Position numbers and translations under genes: made by a program | Shown: one piece after another, positions 1 to 8,737 of the stretch | Layout of the letters: each line of letters begins with the position of its first letter | Numbering within the stretch: the stretch's first letter is position 1 | The notes under the pieces: generated by a model | The model's database searches: none | The model's input: only the letters and a program-made list of their open reading frames with translations | Told to the model about the DNA's origin: nothing | Source: Betaproteobacteria bacterium RIFCSPLOWO2_02_FULL_67_26 | Lineage (GTDB): Bacteria > Pseudomonadota > Gammaproteobacteria > Burkholderiales > SG8-41 | NCBI GenBank assembly: GCA_001771935.1 | Contig: MERD01000110.1 | Span: forward strand, 1-49,628 | Direction of reading: 5' to 3' | Length of the DNA stretch: 49,628 nucleotides

Positions 1-51
1 ATGATGCGCGACCGCACCGACTGGAACCCTAACGGCGTTCTCGCCGCTTGA
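1..51 (+). CDS. C-terminal end of upstream gene, probably rubrerythrin-like (partial)
   Basis: Frame 1 is open from the window edge and ends in TGA at 49-51, giving a 16-residue tail that reads DRTDWNPNGVLAA at its end. The gene begins outside the window. The next two genes are an Fe-S/CCG protein and a DUF3501 protein, which in betaproteobacteria often follow a rubrerythrin-family (di-iron, ferritin-like) gene, so this tail is probably the end of that rubrerythrin. The assignment rests on context and on a short tail only. Confidence 0.45.
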   Translation: MMRDRTDWNPNGVLAA

Positions 52-92
52 CACTCAACACAGTTGCTCCGCCCTCATCCCTCGAGGTCAGA

Positions 93-1421
93 ATGACTGT
101 TCGTGAAGGGAGCCTCGAAGCGCCCACCCGCCATCCGCTCGACTGGAAATCGCCGGATTTCTACGACGCGGCGAAGCTCGACAAGGAGCTCGAGCGCGTC
201 TTCGAGATCTGCCACGGCTGCCGGCGCTGCGTGAATCTCTGCACCGCGTTCCCGACGCTGTTCGACCTCGTGGACGCGAGCCCGACGCTGGAAGTCGACG
301 GCGTCAGGAAAGAGGATTTGAGCAAGGTCGTCGACCAGTGCTACCTGTGCGACATGTGCTACATGACCAAGTGCCCGTACGTGCCGCCGCATGCCTGGAA
401 CGTGGATTTCCCGCACCTGATGCTGCGCGCCAAGGCCATCCGGTTCCGGCGCCACGGGGCGAAGCTCCGCGACAAGCTGCTCTCGAGCACCGATGCGATG
501 GGCAAGCTGGCGACGATCCCGGTCGTCGTGCAGATCGTCAATGCGGCGAACAGGGCTGGATTCGCGCGCGGCCTCATGCAGCAGGCGCTCGGCGTGCACA
601 AGGCGCGCATCCTGCCCGAGTACGCCAGCACGAAGTTCCGCGGCAGCGCGCGGCCCGACTCCTCGTTTCCGGTGCGCGACGGCAAGGGCACGCCGGGCAA
701 GGTTGCGGTGTACTCCACCTGCTACGTGAACTACAACGAGCCCGGGCTCGGGCACGACCTGCTGAAGATACTCGCGCACAACCGGATTCCCGCGGTCCTG
801 GTGGAGAAAGAGGTCTGCTGCGGCATGCCCAAGCTCGAGCTGGGCGATCTCGAAGCGGTGGCGCGCAACAAGGCGGTCAATGTCCCGGTGCTCGCGCGGC
901 TCGCGCGCGAAGGCTACGCCATCCTCACCGCGGTGCCGTCCTGCACGCTCATGTTCAAGCAGGAGCTGCCGCTGATGTTCCCGGACGACGCCGGGGTGAA
1001 GGCGGTGGCGGAAGCGATGTTCGATCCCTTCGAGTACCTCGTCGCCCGCCACAAGGACGGCCTGCTCGAGACCAATTTCAGGAAACCGCTGGGCAGGATT
1101 TCCTATCACGTGCCGTGCCACCTGCGCGTGCAGAACATGGGGCAGAAGACGCGCGCGCTGCTCGAAATGGTGCCGGATACCCGCGTCACCACCATCGAAC
1201 GCTGCGCCGGGCACGACGGCACCTGGGGCGTGAAGGCGGAATATTACGAGAATTCGATGAAAATCGGCCGGCCGGTGTTCTGCCAGATGGCGGAAGCCGG
1301 CCCCGATTACGTGAGCTCCGACTGCGCCATCGCCGGCCGCCACATCCTGCAGGGGATGGGCGAGACCAAAGCGCAAAAGCAGCATCCCATTACCCTGATA
1401 CGCATCGCCTACGGCTTGTGA
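93..1421 (+). CDS. Fe-S cluster / CCG-domain protein (heterodisulfide reductase- or GlpC-like)
   Basis: 442 residues. Two ferredoxin-type clusters lie near the N terminus: CHGCRRCVNLC (Cys 40, 43, 46, 50) and CYLCDMCYMTKCP (Cys 83, 86, 89, 94). They predict two [4Fe-4S] centres. The second half carries two CCG-type motifs (EKEVCCGMPK and HVPCHLRVQN), as in HdrB/GlpC subunits. The protein is probably a cytoplasmic or membrane-peripheral electron-transfer subunit. A TTG at 48 would add 15 residues, but the ATG at 93 has a purine-rich GAGGTCAGA just before it and is preferred. The gene sits between a rubrerythrin-like end and a DUF3501 gene with a 2-nt gap to the latter. That three-gene set suggests a peroxide or oxidative-stress reductase chain, but substrate and partner are inferred. 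Confidence 0.85.
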   Translation: MTVREGSLEAPTRHPLDWKSPDFYDAAKLDKELERVFEICHGCRRCVNLCTAFPTLFDLVDASPTLEVDGVRKEDLSKVVDQCYLCDMCYMTKCPYVPPHAWNVDFPHLMLRAKAIRFRRHGAKLRDKLLSSTDAMGKLATIPVVVQIVNAANRAGFARGLMQQALGVHKARILPEYASTKFRGSARPDSSFPVRDGKGTPGKVAVYSTCYVNYNEPGLGHDLLKILAHNRIPAVLVEKEVCCGMPKLELGDLEAVARNKAVNVPVLARLAREGYAILTAVPSCTLMFKQELPLMFPDDAGVKAVAEAMFDPFEYLVARHKDGLLETNFRKPLGRISYHVPCHLRVQNMGQKTRALLEMVPDTRVTTIERCAGHDGTWGVKAEYYENSMKIGRPVFCQMAEAGPDYVSSDCAIAGRHILQGMGETKAQKQHPITLIRIAYGL

Positions 1422-1423
1422 CG

Positions 1424-2011
1424 ATGGCACAAATCACCCGCGACAGCCTGATGACGCTGGAGGCCTACGCGAAAGCGCGGCCGGAATTCCGCGCGCGCGT
1501 CATGGCGCACAAGCAGAACCGCACGCTCCCCCTCGGCGGCCACCTCACGCTACTCTTCGAGGATGAGCTCACCGTCCGCTACCAGATCCAGGAGATGCTG
1601 CGCGCCGAGCGCATCTTCGAGGAGGCGGGCATACGGGACGAGCTCGAGGCCTACAACCCGCTCGTCCCCGACGGCAGCAACTGGAAGGCGACCCTGATGA
1701 TCGAGTATCCCGACGTCGCGGAGCGGGCCCGCATGCTCGCCCGGCTGATCGGCATCGAGGACCGGGTCTGGGTGCAGGTCGCGGGCCACGCGCGGGTCTA
1801 CGCCATCGCCGACGAGGACCTCGAGCGCGACACCGCCGAGAAGACTTCCGCTGTCCATTTTCTGCGCTTCGAGCTCGATCGCGCCATGGCCCGGGCATTG
1901 ACGGAGGGCGCCGGGCTCGCCGTCGGCGTGGATCATCCCGAGTACGCGGCGACAGTGGCGAGCGTGGGACCCGCGATGAGCGCGTCCCTTGCCGCCGACC
2001 TGTCCGCGTAG
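1424..2011 (+). CDS. DUF3501 family protein
   Basis: 195 residues with no signal peptide or membrane segment. The sequence (start MAQITRDSLMTLEAYAKARP, then the acidic stretch LLFEDELTVRYQIQEML) fits the DUF3501 family, whose function is unknown and which usually lies next to a rubrerythrin and an Fe-S/CCG protein. The ATG at 1424 is 2 nt past the stop of that Fe-S gene, so the two are cotranscribed and probably coupled in translation. A role as accessory factor of the same redox system is inferred from the neighbourhood only. Confidence 0.8.
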   Translation: MAQITRDSLMTLEAYAKARPEFRARVMAHKQNRTLPLGGHLTLLFEDELTVRYQIQEMLRAERIFEEAGIRDELEAYNPLVPDGSNWKATLMIEYPDVAERARMLARLIGIEDRVWVQVAGHARVYAIADEDLERDTAEKTSAVHFLRFELDRAMARALTEGAGLAVGVDHPEYAATVASVGPAMSASLAADLSA

Positions 2012-2062
2012 CGCCTCGACGCGGCGATTGTCCGCGTCGCGCGCTACTTGCTAAGCTTGGGC

Positions 2063-2608
2063 ATGGACTTCTTGCATAAGGCGCTCGCCGTGGCGCTGCT
2101 GGCGGGGTTGCTGGCCGCGCCGGCCCGCGCGCAATGGCGCGAGTGGGACAGCGACTTCGACGAGGACAAGAAGCCGTGGAAGGAGATCGAGGCGAAAATC
2201 CCCCCTTACCCCAAGCCCGCGAATCTGCTGCCGTTCGAAGGGGGCGGGGCCAGTCCGCACCGCTTTTTCATCGACGCGCAGTCGTTGTCCATAGGCGAGG
2301 ACGAGGTGGTGCGGTACACCCTCGTGGTCAGGACCGCGGGCGGAGCCACCAATGTCAGCTACGAAGGCATACGGTGCGATCAACGCCATCAGAAGTACTA
2401 CGCCACCGGGCGCGCGGACGGCACCTGGGAGCGTGCGCGCAATTCCCAATGGCGCCGCATCGAGCTGCGGGAGGTCAACCGCCATCATAACGTGCTGTAT
2501 CAGGATTACCTGTGCGCCGGCGAGGGGCGCAAGTCGACGGTGAGGAGCGTGGAGGAAGCGCTGCAGCGGCTCAAGTACGGCTCGCCGCGTCCCGCGGACG
2601 CTGGCTGA
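2063..2608 (+). CDS. CNP1-like family secreted protein
   Basis: 181 residues. Residues 1 to about 22 form a clear signal peptide (hydrophobic ALAVALLAGLLAA, then an APARAQ cleavage region), so the product is exported. The mature part has the aromatic and charged WREWDSDFDEDKKPW start and two cysteines (in IRCDQ and YLCAG) that could form a disulfide. This matches the CNP1-like family of small conserved betaproteobacterial periplasmic proteins of unknown function. A TTG at 2048 would lengthen the N-region; the ATG at 2063 gives a standard signal peptide. It converges with proB on the other strand. Confidence 0.75.
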   Translation: MDFLHKALAVALLAGLLAAPARAQWREWDSDFDEDKKPWKEIEAKIPPYPKPANLLPFEGGGASPHRFFIDAQSLSIGEDEVVRYTLVVRTAGGATNVSYEGIRCDQRHQKYYATGRADGTWERARNSQWRRIELREVNRHHNVLYQDYLCAGEGRKSTVRSVEEALQRLKYGSPRPADAG

Positions 2609-2655
2609 GAACCCGCGCGCCGCCGCGCTCGAACCGTGGTTTCGGCCCCTCGCTG

Positions 2656-3777
2656 TTACAGCAGGACCAGGTTGTCCCGGTGGATGAGCTCCGGCTCGTC
2701 CACGTAGCCGAGCTTCGCTTCGATCTCGCCGGACGCGGTGCGCAGGATGCGGCGCGCGTCGGCCGCGCTGTAATTGACGAGCCCGCGCGCGACCTCGCGC
2801 CGCGACTCGTCGAGGCAGCTCACGACCTCTCCGCGCTCGAATTCCCCGCTGACCTCGCATACGCCGATCGGCAGCAGGCTCTTGCCCCGCGCCGTCAACG
2901 CCTTTACGGCGCCGGCGTCGAGCACCAGGCTGCCGCGGACCTGCAGGTGGTCGGCGAGCCATTGCTTGCGGGCGGCAAGCGTGGCCCGTTCCGCGACGAG
3001 CTGGGTGCCGATGCGCTCGCCGCGCGCGAGCCGCGGCAGCACGCTGTCCTCGTGCCCGGAGGCGATCACGGTGTGCGCGCCGCTGCGCGCGGCGCGCTTG
3101 GCGGCGAGCACCTTGGTCAGCATGCCGCCCAGCGCGATGGCGCTGCCCGTGCCGCCCGCCAGGCGCTCGAGCGCGGGGTCGCCCGCCTGTCCGTCGGCAA
3201 CCAGCGTCGCGGCGCCGTCCTTGCGCGGGTCGCGGTCGTAGAGGCCGGCCTGGTCGGTGAGTATCACCAGGGCGTCGGCCTCGACCAGGTTGGTGACGAG
3301 CGCCGCCAGCGTGTCGTTGTCGCCGAAGCGGATCTCGTCGATGGCGACCGTGTCGTTCTCGTTGATGATCGGGACCACGCCGAGGGCGAGCAGGGTGCGC
3401 AGCGTGGAGCGCGCGTTGAGGTAGCGCTTGCGGTCGGTAAGGTCCTCGTGGGTGAGCAGGATCTGGGAGGTCATCAGCGCGTGCTTGCGGAAGCACGTCT
3501 CGTAGGCCTGGATCAGGCCCATCTGCCCGACGGCCGCCGCCGCCTGCAGCTCGTGCAGCGCGTGCGGCCGCTTGTGCCAGCCGAGCCGCTGCATGCCGGC
3601 GGCGATCGCCCCGCTCGAAACCAGCACCACCTGGCGTCCGGACCGCCGGAGCTCCGCGACCTGCTCCGCCCAGCGCGAGAGCGCGGCAAGGTCGAGGCCG
3701 CGGCCCTGGTCGGTGACCAGGCTCGAGCCGACCTTGACGACGATGCGCTTCGCTGTTTTCAGTATGGATGGCACCAT
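2656..3777 (-). CDS. proB: glutamate 5-kinase
   Basis: 373 residues, the full length of the PUA-containing form. It catalyses the first step of proline synthesis, ATP-dependent phosphorylation of glutamate to gamma-glutamyl phosphate. The N-terminal amino-acid kinase domain starts with [13 protein letters not shown] (phosphate-binding loop), then has [12 protein letters not shown] and [10 protein letters not shown] (substrate and nucleotide contacts). The C-terminal PUA domain runs from about 275, beginning near [18 protein letters not shown]. It is last in the rplU-rpmA-obgE-proB order, 13 nt after obgE, an arrangement common in betaproteobacteria. No proA is seen in the window. Confidence 0.97.
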   Translation of the reverse strand: MVPSILKTAKRIVVKVGSSLVTDQGRGLDLAALSRWAEQVAELRRSGRQVVLVSSGAIAAGMQRLGWHKRPHALHELQAAAAVGQMGLIQAYETCFRKHALMTSQILLTHEDLTDRKRYLNARSTLRTLLALGVVPIINENDTVAIDEIRFGDNDTLAALVTNLVEADALVILTDQAGLYDRDPRKDGAATLVADGQAGDPALERLAGGTGSAIALGGMLTKVLAAKRAARSGAHTVIASGHEDSVLPRLARGERIGTQLVAERATLAARKQWLADHLQVRGSLVLDAGAVKALTARGKSLLPIGVCEVSGEFERGEVVSCLDESRREVARGLVNYSAADARRILRTASGEIEAKLGYVDEPELIHRDNLVLL

Positions 3778-3790
3778 TGATCCCCCGGTC

Positions 3791-4876
3791 CTATCCCGCT
3801 CGTCGCCGGGTTCTCGCCTTGATCCGGGTTGCCCCGGCGTCCGCTGTGTCCGCCGGGGTCTGAGTTTTCTGCAGCTCCAGGTGTTTCATCACCGCGAACG
3901 CCAGCTCCCGGCAGCCCTCGCCGGTGAGCGCGGAAATGATAAAGCTTTTGCCCTTCCATCCCAAATCCTTCAGGAAGCGCTTGACCGTTCGGGCGCGCGC
4001 TTCCGCGGGGACCATGTCGATCTTGTTCACCACCACCCAGCGCGGCTTGCGGTAGAGCGACTCGTCGTACTTCCGGAGCTCATCCACGATCGCTCTCGCA
4101 TCGCGCACGGGGTCGGTGCCGGCATCGAGCGGCGCGATGTCCACCAGGTGCAGCAGCAGGCGCGTGCGCGCGAGATGGCGCAGGAACTGGTGTCCGAGCC
4201 CGGCCCCCTCGGCGGCACCCTCGATCAGGCCCGGGATATCGGCGAGCACGAAGCTGCGGTTGATGTCCGCCCGCACCAGGCCGAGGCTCGGCGCGAGCGT
4301 GGTGAAGGGGTAGTCGGCCACCTTGGGGCGTGCCGCCGAAAGGGCGCGAATCAGCGTGGACTTGCCGGCGTTGGGCATCCCGAGCAGCCCCACGTCGGCG
4401 AGGAGCTTCAGCTCGAGCTTGAGACGCCGGTGCTCGCCTTCGCCGCCGCGCGTGAACTGGCGCGGCGCGCGATTGGTGCTCGACTTGAAGTGCAGATTGC
4501 CGATGCCTCCCGCGCCGCCCGCCGCGAGCAGCGCGCGCTCGCCGTCGTGCGCGAGATCGGCGATGGTCTCGCCCGTCTCCAGGTCGCTCACGACCGTGCC
4601 GACCGGCACGCGGAGCAGGACATCGGCCGCCGATTTCCCGTACTGGTCCGAGCCGCGACCGTTCTCGCCGTCCCGGGCGCGATGGATGCGCGCGTAGCGG
4701 TAATCGACCAGCGTGTTGATGTTGCGGTCAGCGACCGCATGGACGCTGCCGCCGCGCCCGCCGTCCCCGCCGTCAGGACCGCCGCGCGGCACGAACTTCT
4801 CGCGCCTGAAGCTGGCCACGCCATCGCCGCCCTTGCCGGCGTGGATCTCGATGATCGCTTCGTCGATGAATTTCAT
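3791..4876 (-). CDS. obgE: Obg-family GTPase ObgE/CgtA
   Basis: 361 residues. The glycine-rich Obg fold occupies residues 1 to about 158 ([18 protein letters not shown]). The G domain follows with P-loop [10 protein letters not shown]3 region DIPGLIEGA and G4 NKIDMV. The C-terminal extension is short, basic and without a TGS domain. This essential GTPase associates with the 50S subunit and takes part in late ribosome assembly and stress control. It lies downstream of rpmA with an intrinsic terminator between them, so it is probably expressed by partial read-through from the L21/L27 promoter or from a promoter of its own. Confidence 0.96.
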   Translation of the reverse strand: MKFIDEAIIEIHAGKGGDGVASFRREKFVPRGGPDGGDGGRGGSVHAVADRNINTLVDYRYARIHRARDGENGRGSDQYGKSAADVLLRVPVGTVVSDLETGETIADLAHDGERALLAAGGAGGIGNLHFKSSTNRAPRQFTRGGEGEHRRLKLELKLLADVGLLGMPNAGKSTLIRALSAARPKVADYPFTTLAPSLGLVRADINRSFVLADIPGLIEGAAEGAGLGHQFLRHLARTRLLLHLVDIAPLDAGTDPVRDARAIVDELRKYDESLYRKPRWVVVNKIDMVPAEARARTVKRFLKDLGWKGKSFIISALTGEGCRELAFAVMKHLELQKTQTPADTADAGATRIKARTRRRAG

Positions 4877-4891
4877 TCTGGCACCGCAAAC

Positions 4892-4919
4892 AAAAAAGCC
4901 CTGTCGCGTGACAGGGCTC
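4892..4919 (-). terminator. intrinsic terminator between rpmA and obgE
   Basis: Read on the minus strand, a 9-bp perfect stem (AGCCCTGTC / GACAGGGCT) with a 4-nt loop is followed directly by a run of T residues. It would cut most transcripts after rplU-rpmA and lower the level of obgE-proB mRNA relative to the ribosomal proteins. Confidence 0.85.
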
Positions 4920-4938
4920 TTGGCGGGCGCCGTTCCGA

Positions 4939-5196
4939 TCAGGCGGGAACGACGCTCACCATGGTGTTGTTGCCCGGTCCCTTCTGAGCGAACTGCACGC
5001 GCCCCGCCACCTTGGCGAACAGCGTGTGGTCGCGCCCGATGCCGACGTTCGTGCCGGGGTGCACCTGCGTCCCGCGCTGGCGCACGATGATGGAGCCGGC
5101 GGGCACCAGTTCACCGCCGTAGCATTTCACGCCCAGGCGCTTCGATTGCGAATCGCGGCCGTTGCGCGAGCTGCCGCCTGCTTTCTTGTGTGCCAT
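4939..5196 (-). CDS. rpmA: 50S ribosomal protein L27
   Basis: 85 residues, the full length for bacterial L27. The start [20 protein letters not shown] is the family signature; the N-terminal tail reaches the peptidyl-transferase centre. There is no N-terminal extension of the kind cleaved in Firmicutes. It follows rplU by about 60 nt and is followed by an intrinsic terminator before obgE. Confidence 0.98.
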   Translation of the reverse strand: MAHKKAGGSSRNGRDSQSKRLGVKCYGGELVPAGSIIVRQRGTQVHPGTNVGIGRDHTLFAKVAGRVQFAQKGPGNNTMVSVVPA

Positions 5197-5257
5197 TGCT
5201 TATTCCTCTGTTCGCACTTGTAGGGGTGCACGAGGGGAGTATCCCCTCGTTCCTCAC

Positions 5258-5566
5258 CTACGCAATGCCGAGAATCTCGATCTCGGTGTAGTTCTGGCGG
5301 TGCCCCTGGCTCTTGCGGTAGTGCTTGCGGCGCTTCATCTTGAAGATGTGCACCTTGTCGCCGCGGCCCTGCTTGAGCACCCTGGCCTTGACCGTGGCGC
5401 CGGCCACGAGCGGAGTGCCGACCTTGAGCGTGTCGCCGTCGGCGACCACCAGCACCTGGTCGAGCACGATCTCCTGCCCGACGTCGGCAGCGAGGCTCTC
5501 GATCCGGAGCTTTTCGCCGGCGCTGACCCGGTACTGCTTGCCGCCGGTCTTGACCACCGCGTACAT
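5258..5566 (-). CDS. rplU: 50S ribosomal protein L21
   Basis: 102 residues beginning [20 protein letters not shown], the diagnostic L21 start, and containing the [16 protein letters not shown] rRNA-binding region. An in-frame ATG 66 nt further upstream would add residues unlike any L21 and would lie upstream of the likely transcription start, so 5566 is chosen. It is the first gene of the rplU-rpmA-(obgE-proB) unit. Confidence 0.98.
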   Translation of the reverse strand: MYAVVKTGGKQYRVSAGEKLRIESLAADVGQEIVLDQVLVVADGDTLKVGTPLVAGATVKARVLKQGRGDKVHIFKMKRRKHYRKSQGHRQNYTEIEILGIA

Positions 5567-5603
5567 ATCGCGACCCTGTAAGGCCTGGTTGGGAAAGGCG
5601 CGC

Positions 5604-5632
5604 ATTCTACAAAAAGCGCACTGAATAGTCAA
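5604..5632 (-). promoter_or_regulatory. sigma-70 promoter for rplU-rpmA
   Basis: On the minus strand TTGACT (5632-5627) is followed after exactly 17 nt by TAGAAT (5609-5604). Start of transcription would fall near 5597, about 30 nt ahead of the rplU ATG. It is a near-consensus promoter, divergent from ispB. Confidence 0.75.
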
Positions 5633-5710
5633 AGAATATCGTGCATGCGAACTCCCGTCCGGGGTTTCCCATCAAAGGGCTGGTATCATCCCACCCTCTT
5701 TTTCGCGGGC

Positions 5711-6685
5711 ATGACGGTGACACTCGAGGCGATACGCGAATTCGTCGCGGCGGACATGCGCGCCGTGGACGACGTGATCCGCGCCCGTCTCGGTTCCGAT
5801 GTCTTGTTGATCCGGCAGGTGGCGGAGTACATCGTGGGCGGCGGCGGCAAGCGCCTGCGCCCGCTGCTGTTGCTGCTCTCCGCCGGCGCCTTCGGCTACC
5901 GCGGGCCGCACCGCCACGAGCTTGCCGCGGTGGTCGAATTCATTCATACCGCAACGCTCCTGCACGACGACGTGGTGGACGAATCCGGCCTGCGGCGCGG
6001 GCAGCCCACGGCCAACGCGCTGTTCGGCAACGCGGCCGCCGTCCTGGTCGGCGATTTCGTCTACTCGCGCGCTTTCCAGATGATGGTGGAGGTGGACAGC
6101 CTGCGCGTGCTGCGGGTGCTGGCGGACGCAACCAACGTCATCGCCGAGGGCGAGGTGATGCAGCTCATGAATTGCCACAACCCCGACATCGTGGAGAGCG
6201 GCTACCTCGAAGTGATCCGTTGCAAGACGGCCAAGCTGTTCGAAGCCGCCACGCGGCTCGGCGCGATCCTGGGCGCCGCGCCGCGCGAGCAGGAAGACGC
6301 GGTTGCCGGCTACGGGATGCATCTCGGGACCGCGTTTCAGCTGATCGATGACGTGCTCGATTATTCGGGCGAGCAGTCGGCAATCGGCAAGAACGTGGGC
6401 GACGACCTGGCGGAGGGCAAGCCCACGCTCCCGCTCATCTACTGCATCCAGCACGGCACGCCCGGGCAGGCGCAGCTCGTGCGGCACGCCATCGAGCACG
6501 GCGGCCGCGACGGGCTGGCAGCGGTGGTCGAGGCGATCCGTTCCACCGGCGCGCTCGATTACGCGCGGGACCAGGCGCGCCGGGAATCGCGCGCCGCGTG
6601 CGACGCGATCGCGCGCCTGCCGCATTCAAGGCAACGCGAATATTTGCTACAATTAGCGGACTTCGCGGTGACGCGGACGTTTTGA
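5711..6685 (+). CDS. ispB: octaprenyl diphosphate synthase (trans-polyprenyl synthase)
   Basis: 324 residues. It elongates farnesyl diphosphate with isopentenyl units to make the ubiquinone side chain. Visible motifs are GGGGKRLRP (substrate binding), the first aspartate motif LLHDDVVDE, and the second one [10 protein letters not shown], in correct order and spacing. The ATG at 5711 gives the normal start [11 protein letters not shown]; the longer ORF from 5645 adds residues that look non-coding. The gene is divergent from rplU, as in many proteobacteria. A plausible -10 (TATCAT, 5684-5689) precedes it. Confidence 0.95.
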   Translation: MTVTLEAIREFVAADMRAVDDVIRARLGSDVLLIRQVAEYIVGGGGKRLRPLLLLLSAGAFGYRGPHRHELAAVVEFIHTATLLHDDVVDESGLRRGQPTANALFGNAAAVLVGDFVYSRAFQMMVEVDSLRVLRVLADATNVIAEGEVMQLMNCHNPDIVESGYLEVIRCKTAKLFEAATRLGAILGAAPREQEDAVAGYGMHLGTAFQLIDDVLDYSGEQSAIGKNVGDDLAEGKPTLPLIYCIQHGTPGQAQLVRHAIEHGGRDGLAAVVEAIRSTGALDYARDQARRESRAACDAIARLPHSRQREYLLQLADFAVTRTF

Positions 6686-6712
6686 CACGCGGCCAAGCCG
6701 CGTGTTTTTTTC
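6685..6712 (+). terminator. intrinsic terminator after ispB
   Basis: A 9-bp perfect stem ACACGCGGC / GCCGCGTGT (6685-6693 and 6697-6705) with a CAA loop is followed by seven T. It starts on the last base of the ispB stop codon and ends 7 nt before the tRNA gene. Confidence 0.85.
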
Positions 6713-6719
6713 TTTCAGT

Positions 6720-6796
6720 CGGGGTGTAGCGCAGCCTGGTAGCGCACTGCGTTCGGGACGCAGGTGTCGGAGGTTCAAATCCTCTCACCCCGACCA
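6720..6796 (+). tRNA. tRNA-Pro, anticodon CGG
   Basis: A 77-nt cloverleaf with encoded CCA. Acceptor arms are CGGGGTG (6720-6726) and CACCCCG (6786-6792), discriminator A, then CCA (6794-6796). The anticodon stem CTGCG/CGCAG holds the loop TTCGGGA, so the anticodon is CGG, reading CCG. The T loop GTTCAAATCC is standard. The intrinsic terminator just upstream means the tRNA must be made from a read-through transcript or from a promoter close by. A possible TTCAAG-N17-TACAAT lies inside the end of ispB (6625-6653), but it too is upstream of the terminator. Confidence 0.97.
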
Positions 6797-6883
6797 TTTC
6801 TTTCCACCTCCGCCCGGCCGCCGGGTGAAGCCACGAGGCGCCGGCTCGACGCTCGGCGGGGGTTGGGGCAAACTAAATCCTCA

Positions 6884-7120
6884 ATGGCCAAGATCATCCT
6901 GCTCGTCCTCGGAGTGCTGCTCGCGTACTGGATCCTGAAGAGCTACCGCCGCCGCGTCGACCGCCGCGAATCGCAGGCGCCGGCCGCGGGGCCCGAGGAC
7001 ATGGTGCGTTGCGCCCACTGCGGCGTGCACCTGCCGCGCGGCGAGAGCCTCACCACGCAGGGCAGCTTCTACTGCTCGGCCGATCACGAGCGGGCGCACC
7101 GTGCCGGGGAGCGCGCCTGA
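6884..7120 (+). CDS. PP0621-type small membrane protein with zinc-ribbon-like Cys motif
   Basis: 78 residues. An N-terminal membrane segment (IILLVLGVLLAYWIL) and a basic linker precede a Cys/His cluster (CAHCGVHLP, then FYCSADHERAH) that could bind one zinc. This matches the PP0621 family, which lies upstream of pilS in many beta- and gammaproteobacteria. The stop codon overlaps the pilS start by one base (TGATG), so translation is coupled. The exact role is unknown; a link to PilS membrane signalling is inferred from position only. Confidence 0.8.
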   Translation: MAKIILLVLGVLLAYWILKSYRRRVDRRESQAPAAGPEDMVRCAHCGVHLPRGESLTTQGSFYCSADHERAHRAGERA

Positions 7121-8733
7121 TGGCGCCGGTCGGCGCACAGCGCCCCGAAATGTGGGAGGCGTATGCGGCCGCCCCCCCCGGAGAGCAATCCGAGCCGTTC
7201 TGGCGCTCGCTGTTCTATTTCAACGTCTACCGCCTGCTGGTCGCGCTGCTGCTGCTCGCCGTGGCGATCTGGGGCGGCAACCTGTGGTTCGGCTCGCGCA
7301 ACCTGACGCTCTTCATCGTCGCCAACGTCGCCTACGTGGTGTTCTCGGTCGCGTGCTTCGTGCTGATCAGCGCGCGCCGCAGCTTCAACCTGCAGCTGGC
7401 GCTGCAGGTGGCGGGCGACGTCGGCTTCATGATGCTCCTGCTCTACGCGAGCAGCGGCATCTCCAGCGGGCTGGGGCTCCTGCTGCTGACCACGCTCGCC
7501 GGGGCGGGCCTGATCAGCCGCGGGCGCCTGACGCTGTTCTTCGCCGCGCTGGCCGCGATCGGGGTGCTGCTCGAGCACACCTACGAGGTGCTGCAGCTCG
7601 ACGCGCCGGAGACCCAATACGTGCAGGCCGGGCTGCTGGCCGCGGCGTACTTCGCGATCGCCTGGCTCGCTCACGCCCTCGCGCGCTACACCGTGGCGAG
7701 CGAGCAGCTCGCGGCGCAGCGCGAGGTCGACCTCGCCAACATGGAACAGGTGAACGAGCTCGTGATCCGCGACATGCAGGACGGCGTGCTGGTGGTGGAC
7801 GAGCGCGGCGTGATCCGCCAGTGCAACGCGCGCGCCGAGCGGCTGCTCGGCCCGTTGCCGCGCGGGCGCGGGGAGACGGCGCTCGGCGAGTACGTGCCGG
7901 CACTCGCCGCGCAATTCGGGGCGTGGCGCGTGCGCGCGGGCGTGGATGCCGGCCCGCGAACGACCTTCGGGGGGAACATCAGCGCGCGTTTCGTGTCGAT
8001 CGGCGGCAGCCGGCAGGTCGGCGCGGTCATCTTTCTCGAGGACCAGAGCCGCATCCAGGCGGAGGCGCGCCAGCTGAAGCTCGCCGCGCTGGGGCGCCTC
8101 ACCGCCAACATCGCGCACGAGGTCCGCAACCCCCTCGGCGCGATCAGCCACGCCGCGCAACTGCTGCAGGAGGAGCCCGCCGTGACCGATACCGCGGCGC
8201 GGCTCATCACCATCATCAACGAGAACAGCCACCGCCTCGACCGCATGGTGAACGACGTGTTGAGGCTCAATCGCGGCGACCGCGCGCACCGCGAGCGCTT
8301 CAAGCTCGGCGATTTCCTGCGCGGCTTCGTCGAGCAGTTCTCGCAAATCGAGAAGATCGAACCCGCCGTCTTCACGATCGAGCATGCGACCGACCCCGAA
8401 ATCCTGTTCGACCGCAGCCACCTCAACCAGGTCATGTGGAACCTGTGCCGCAACGCCCTGCGCCACTCGCGCCGCGGCCCCGCGAGCATCGCGATCCGCG
8501 TCGCGGAGGCGCGCGAGGGCAGTATTGTAAAATTGGACGTGGTCGACGACGGGCCGGGCGTGGCGCCCGAGACGCGGGCGCAGTTGTTCGAGCCGTTCTT
8601 CACCACCGCGGCCGGGGGCACCGGCCTCGGCCTCTACATTGCGCGCGAGGTGTGCGAGGCGAACGGCGCCACGCTCGACTACGTCGAAACCCCGCGTGGC
8701 GCGCAGTTCACCGTGCAGTGCTGGGCGGGTTAG
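7120..8733 (+). CDS. pilS: sensor histidine kinase PilS (NtrB-like)
   Basis: 537 residues. About six hydrophobic segments lie between residues 25 and 190 (for example LLVALLLLAVAIW). A short PAS-like region follows (about 215-320, DGVLVVDERGVIRQCNARAE). The HisKA box has the phospho-acceptor His333 in NIAHEVRNPLGAIS. The HATPase domain follows with an N box (NLCRNALRHS), DDGPGV and GTGLGLYI. It is an inner-membrane kinase that phosphorylates PilR and so controls sigma-54-dependent pilin transcription. It starts by one-base overlap with the gene before and ends 4 nt before pilR. The pilin gene is not in the window. Confidence 0.93.
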   Translation: MAPVGAQRPEMWEAYAAAPPGEQSEPFWRSLFYFNVYRLLVALLLLAVAIWGGNLWFGSRNLTLFIVANVAYVVFSVACFVLISARRSFNLQLALQVAGDVGFMMLLLYASSGISSGLGLLLLTTLAGAGLISRGRLTLFFAALAAIGVLLEHTYEVLQLDAPETQYVQAGLLAAAYFAIAWLAHALARYTVASEQLAAQREVDLANMEQVNELVIRDMQDGVLVVDERGVIRQCNARAERLLGPLPRGRGETALGEYVPALAAQFGAWRVRAGVDAGPRTTFGGNISARFVSIGGSRQVGAVIFLEDQSRIQAEARQLKLAALGRLTANIAHEVRNPLGAISHAAQLLQEEPAVTDTAARLITIINENSHRLDRMVNDVLRLNRGDRAHRERFKLGDFLRGFVEQFSQIEKIEPAVFTIEHATDPEILFDRSHLNQVMWNLCRNALRHSRRGPASIAIRVAEAREGSIVKLDVVDDGPGVAPETRAQLFEPFFTTAAGGTGLGLYIAREVCEANGATLDYVETPRGAQFTVQCWAG

Positions 8734-8737
8734 ACCA

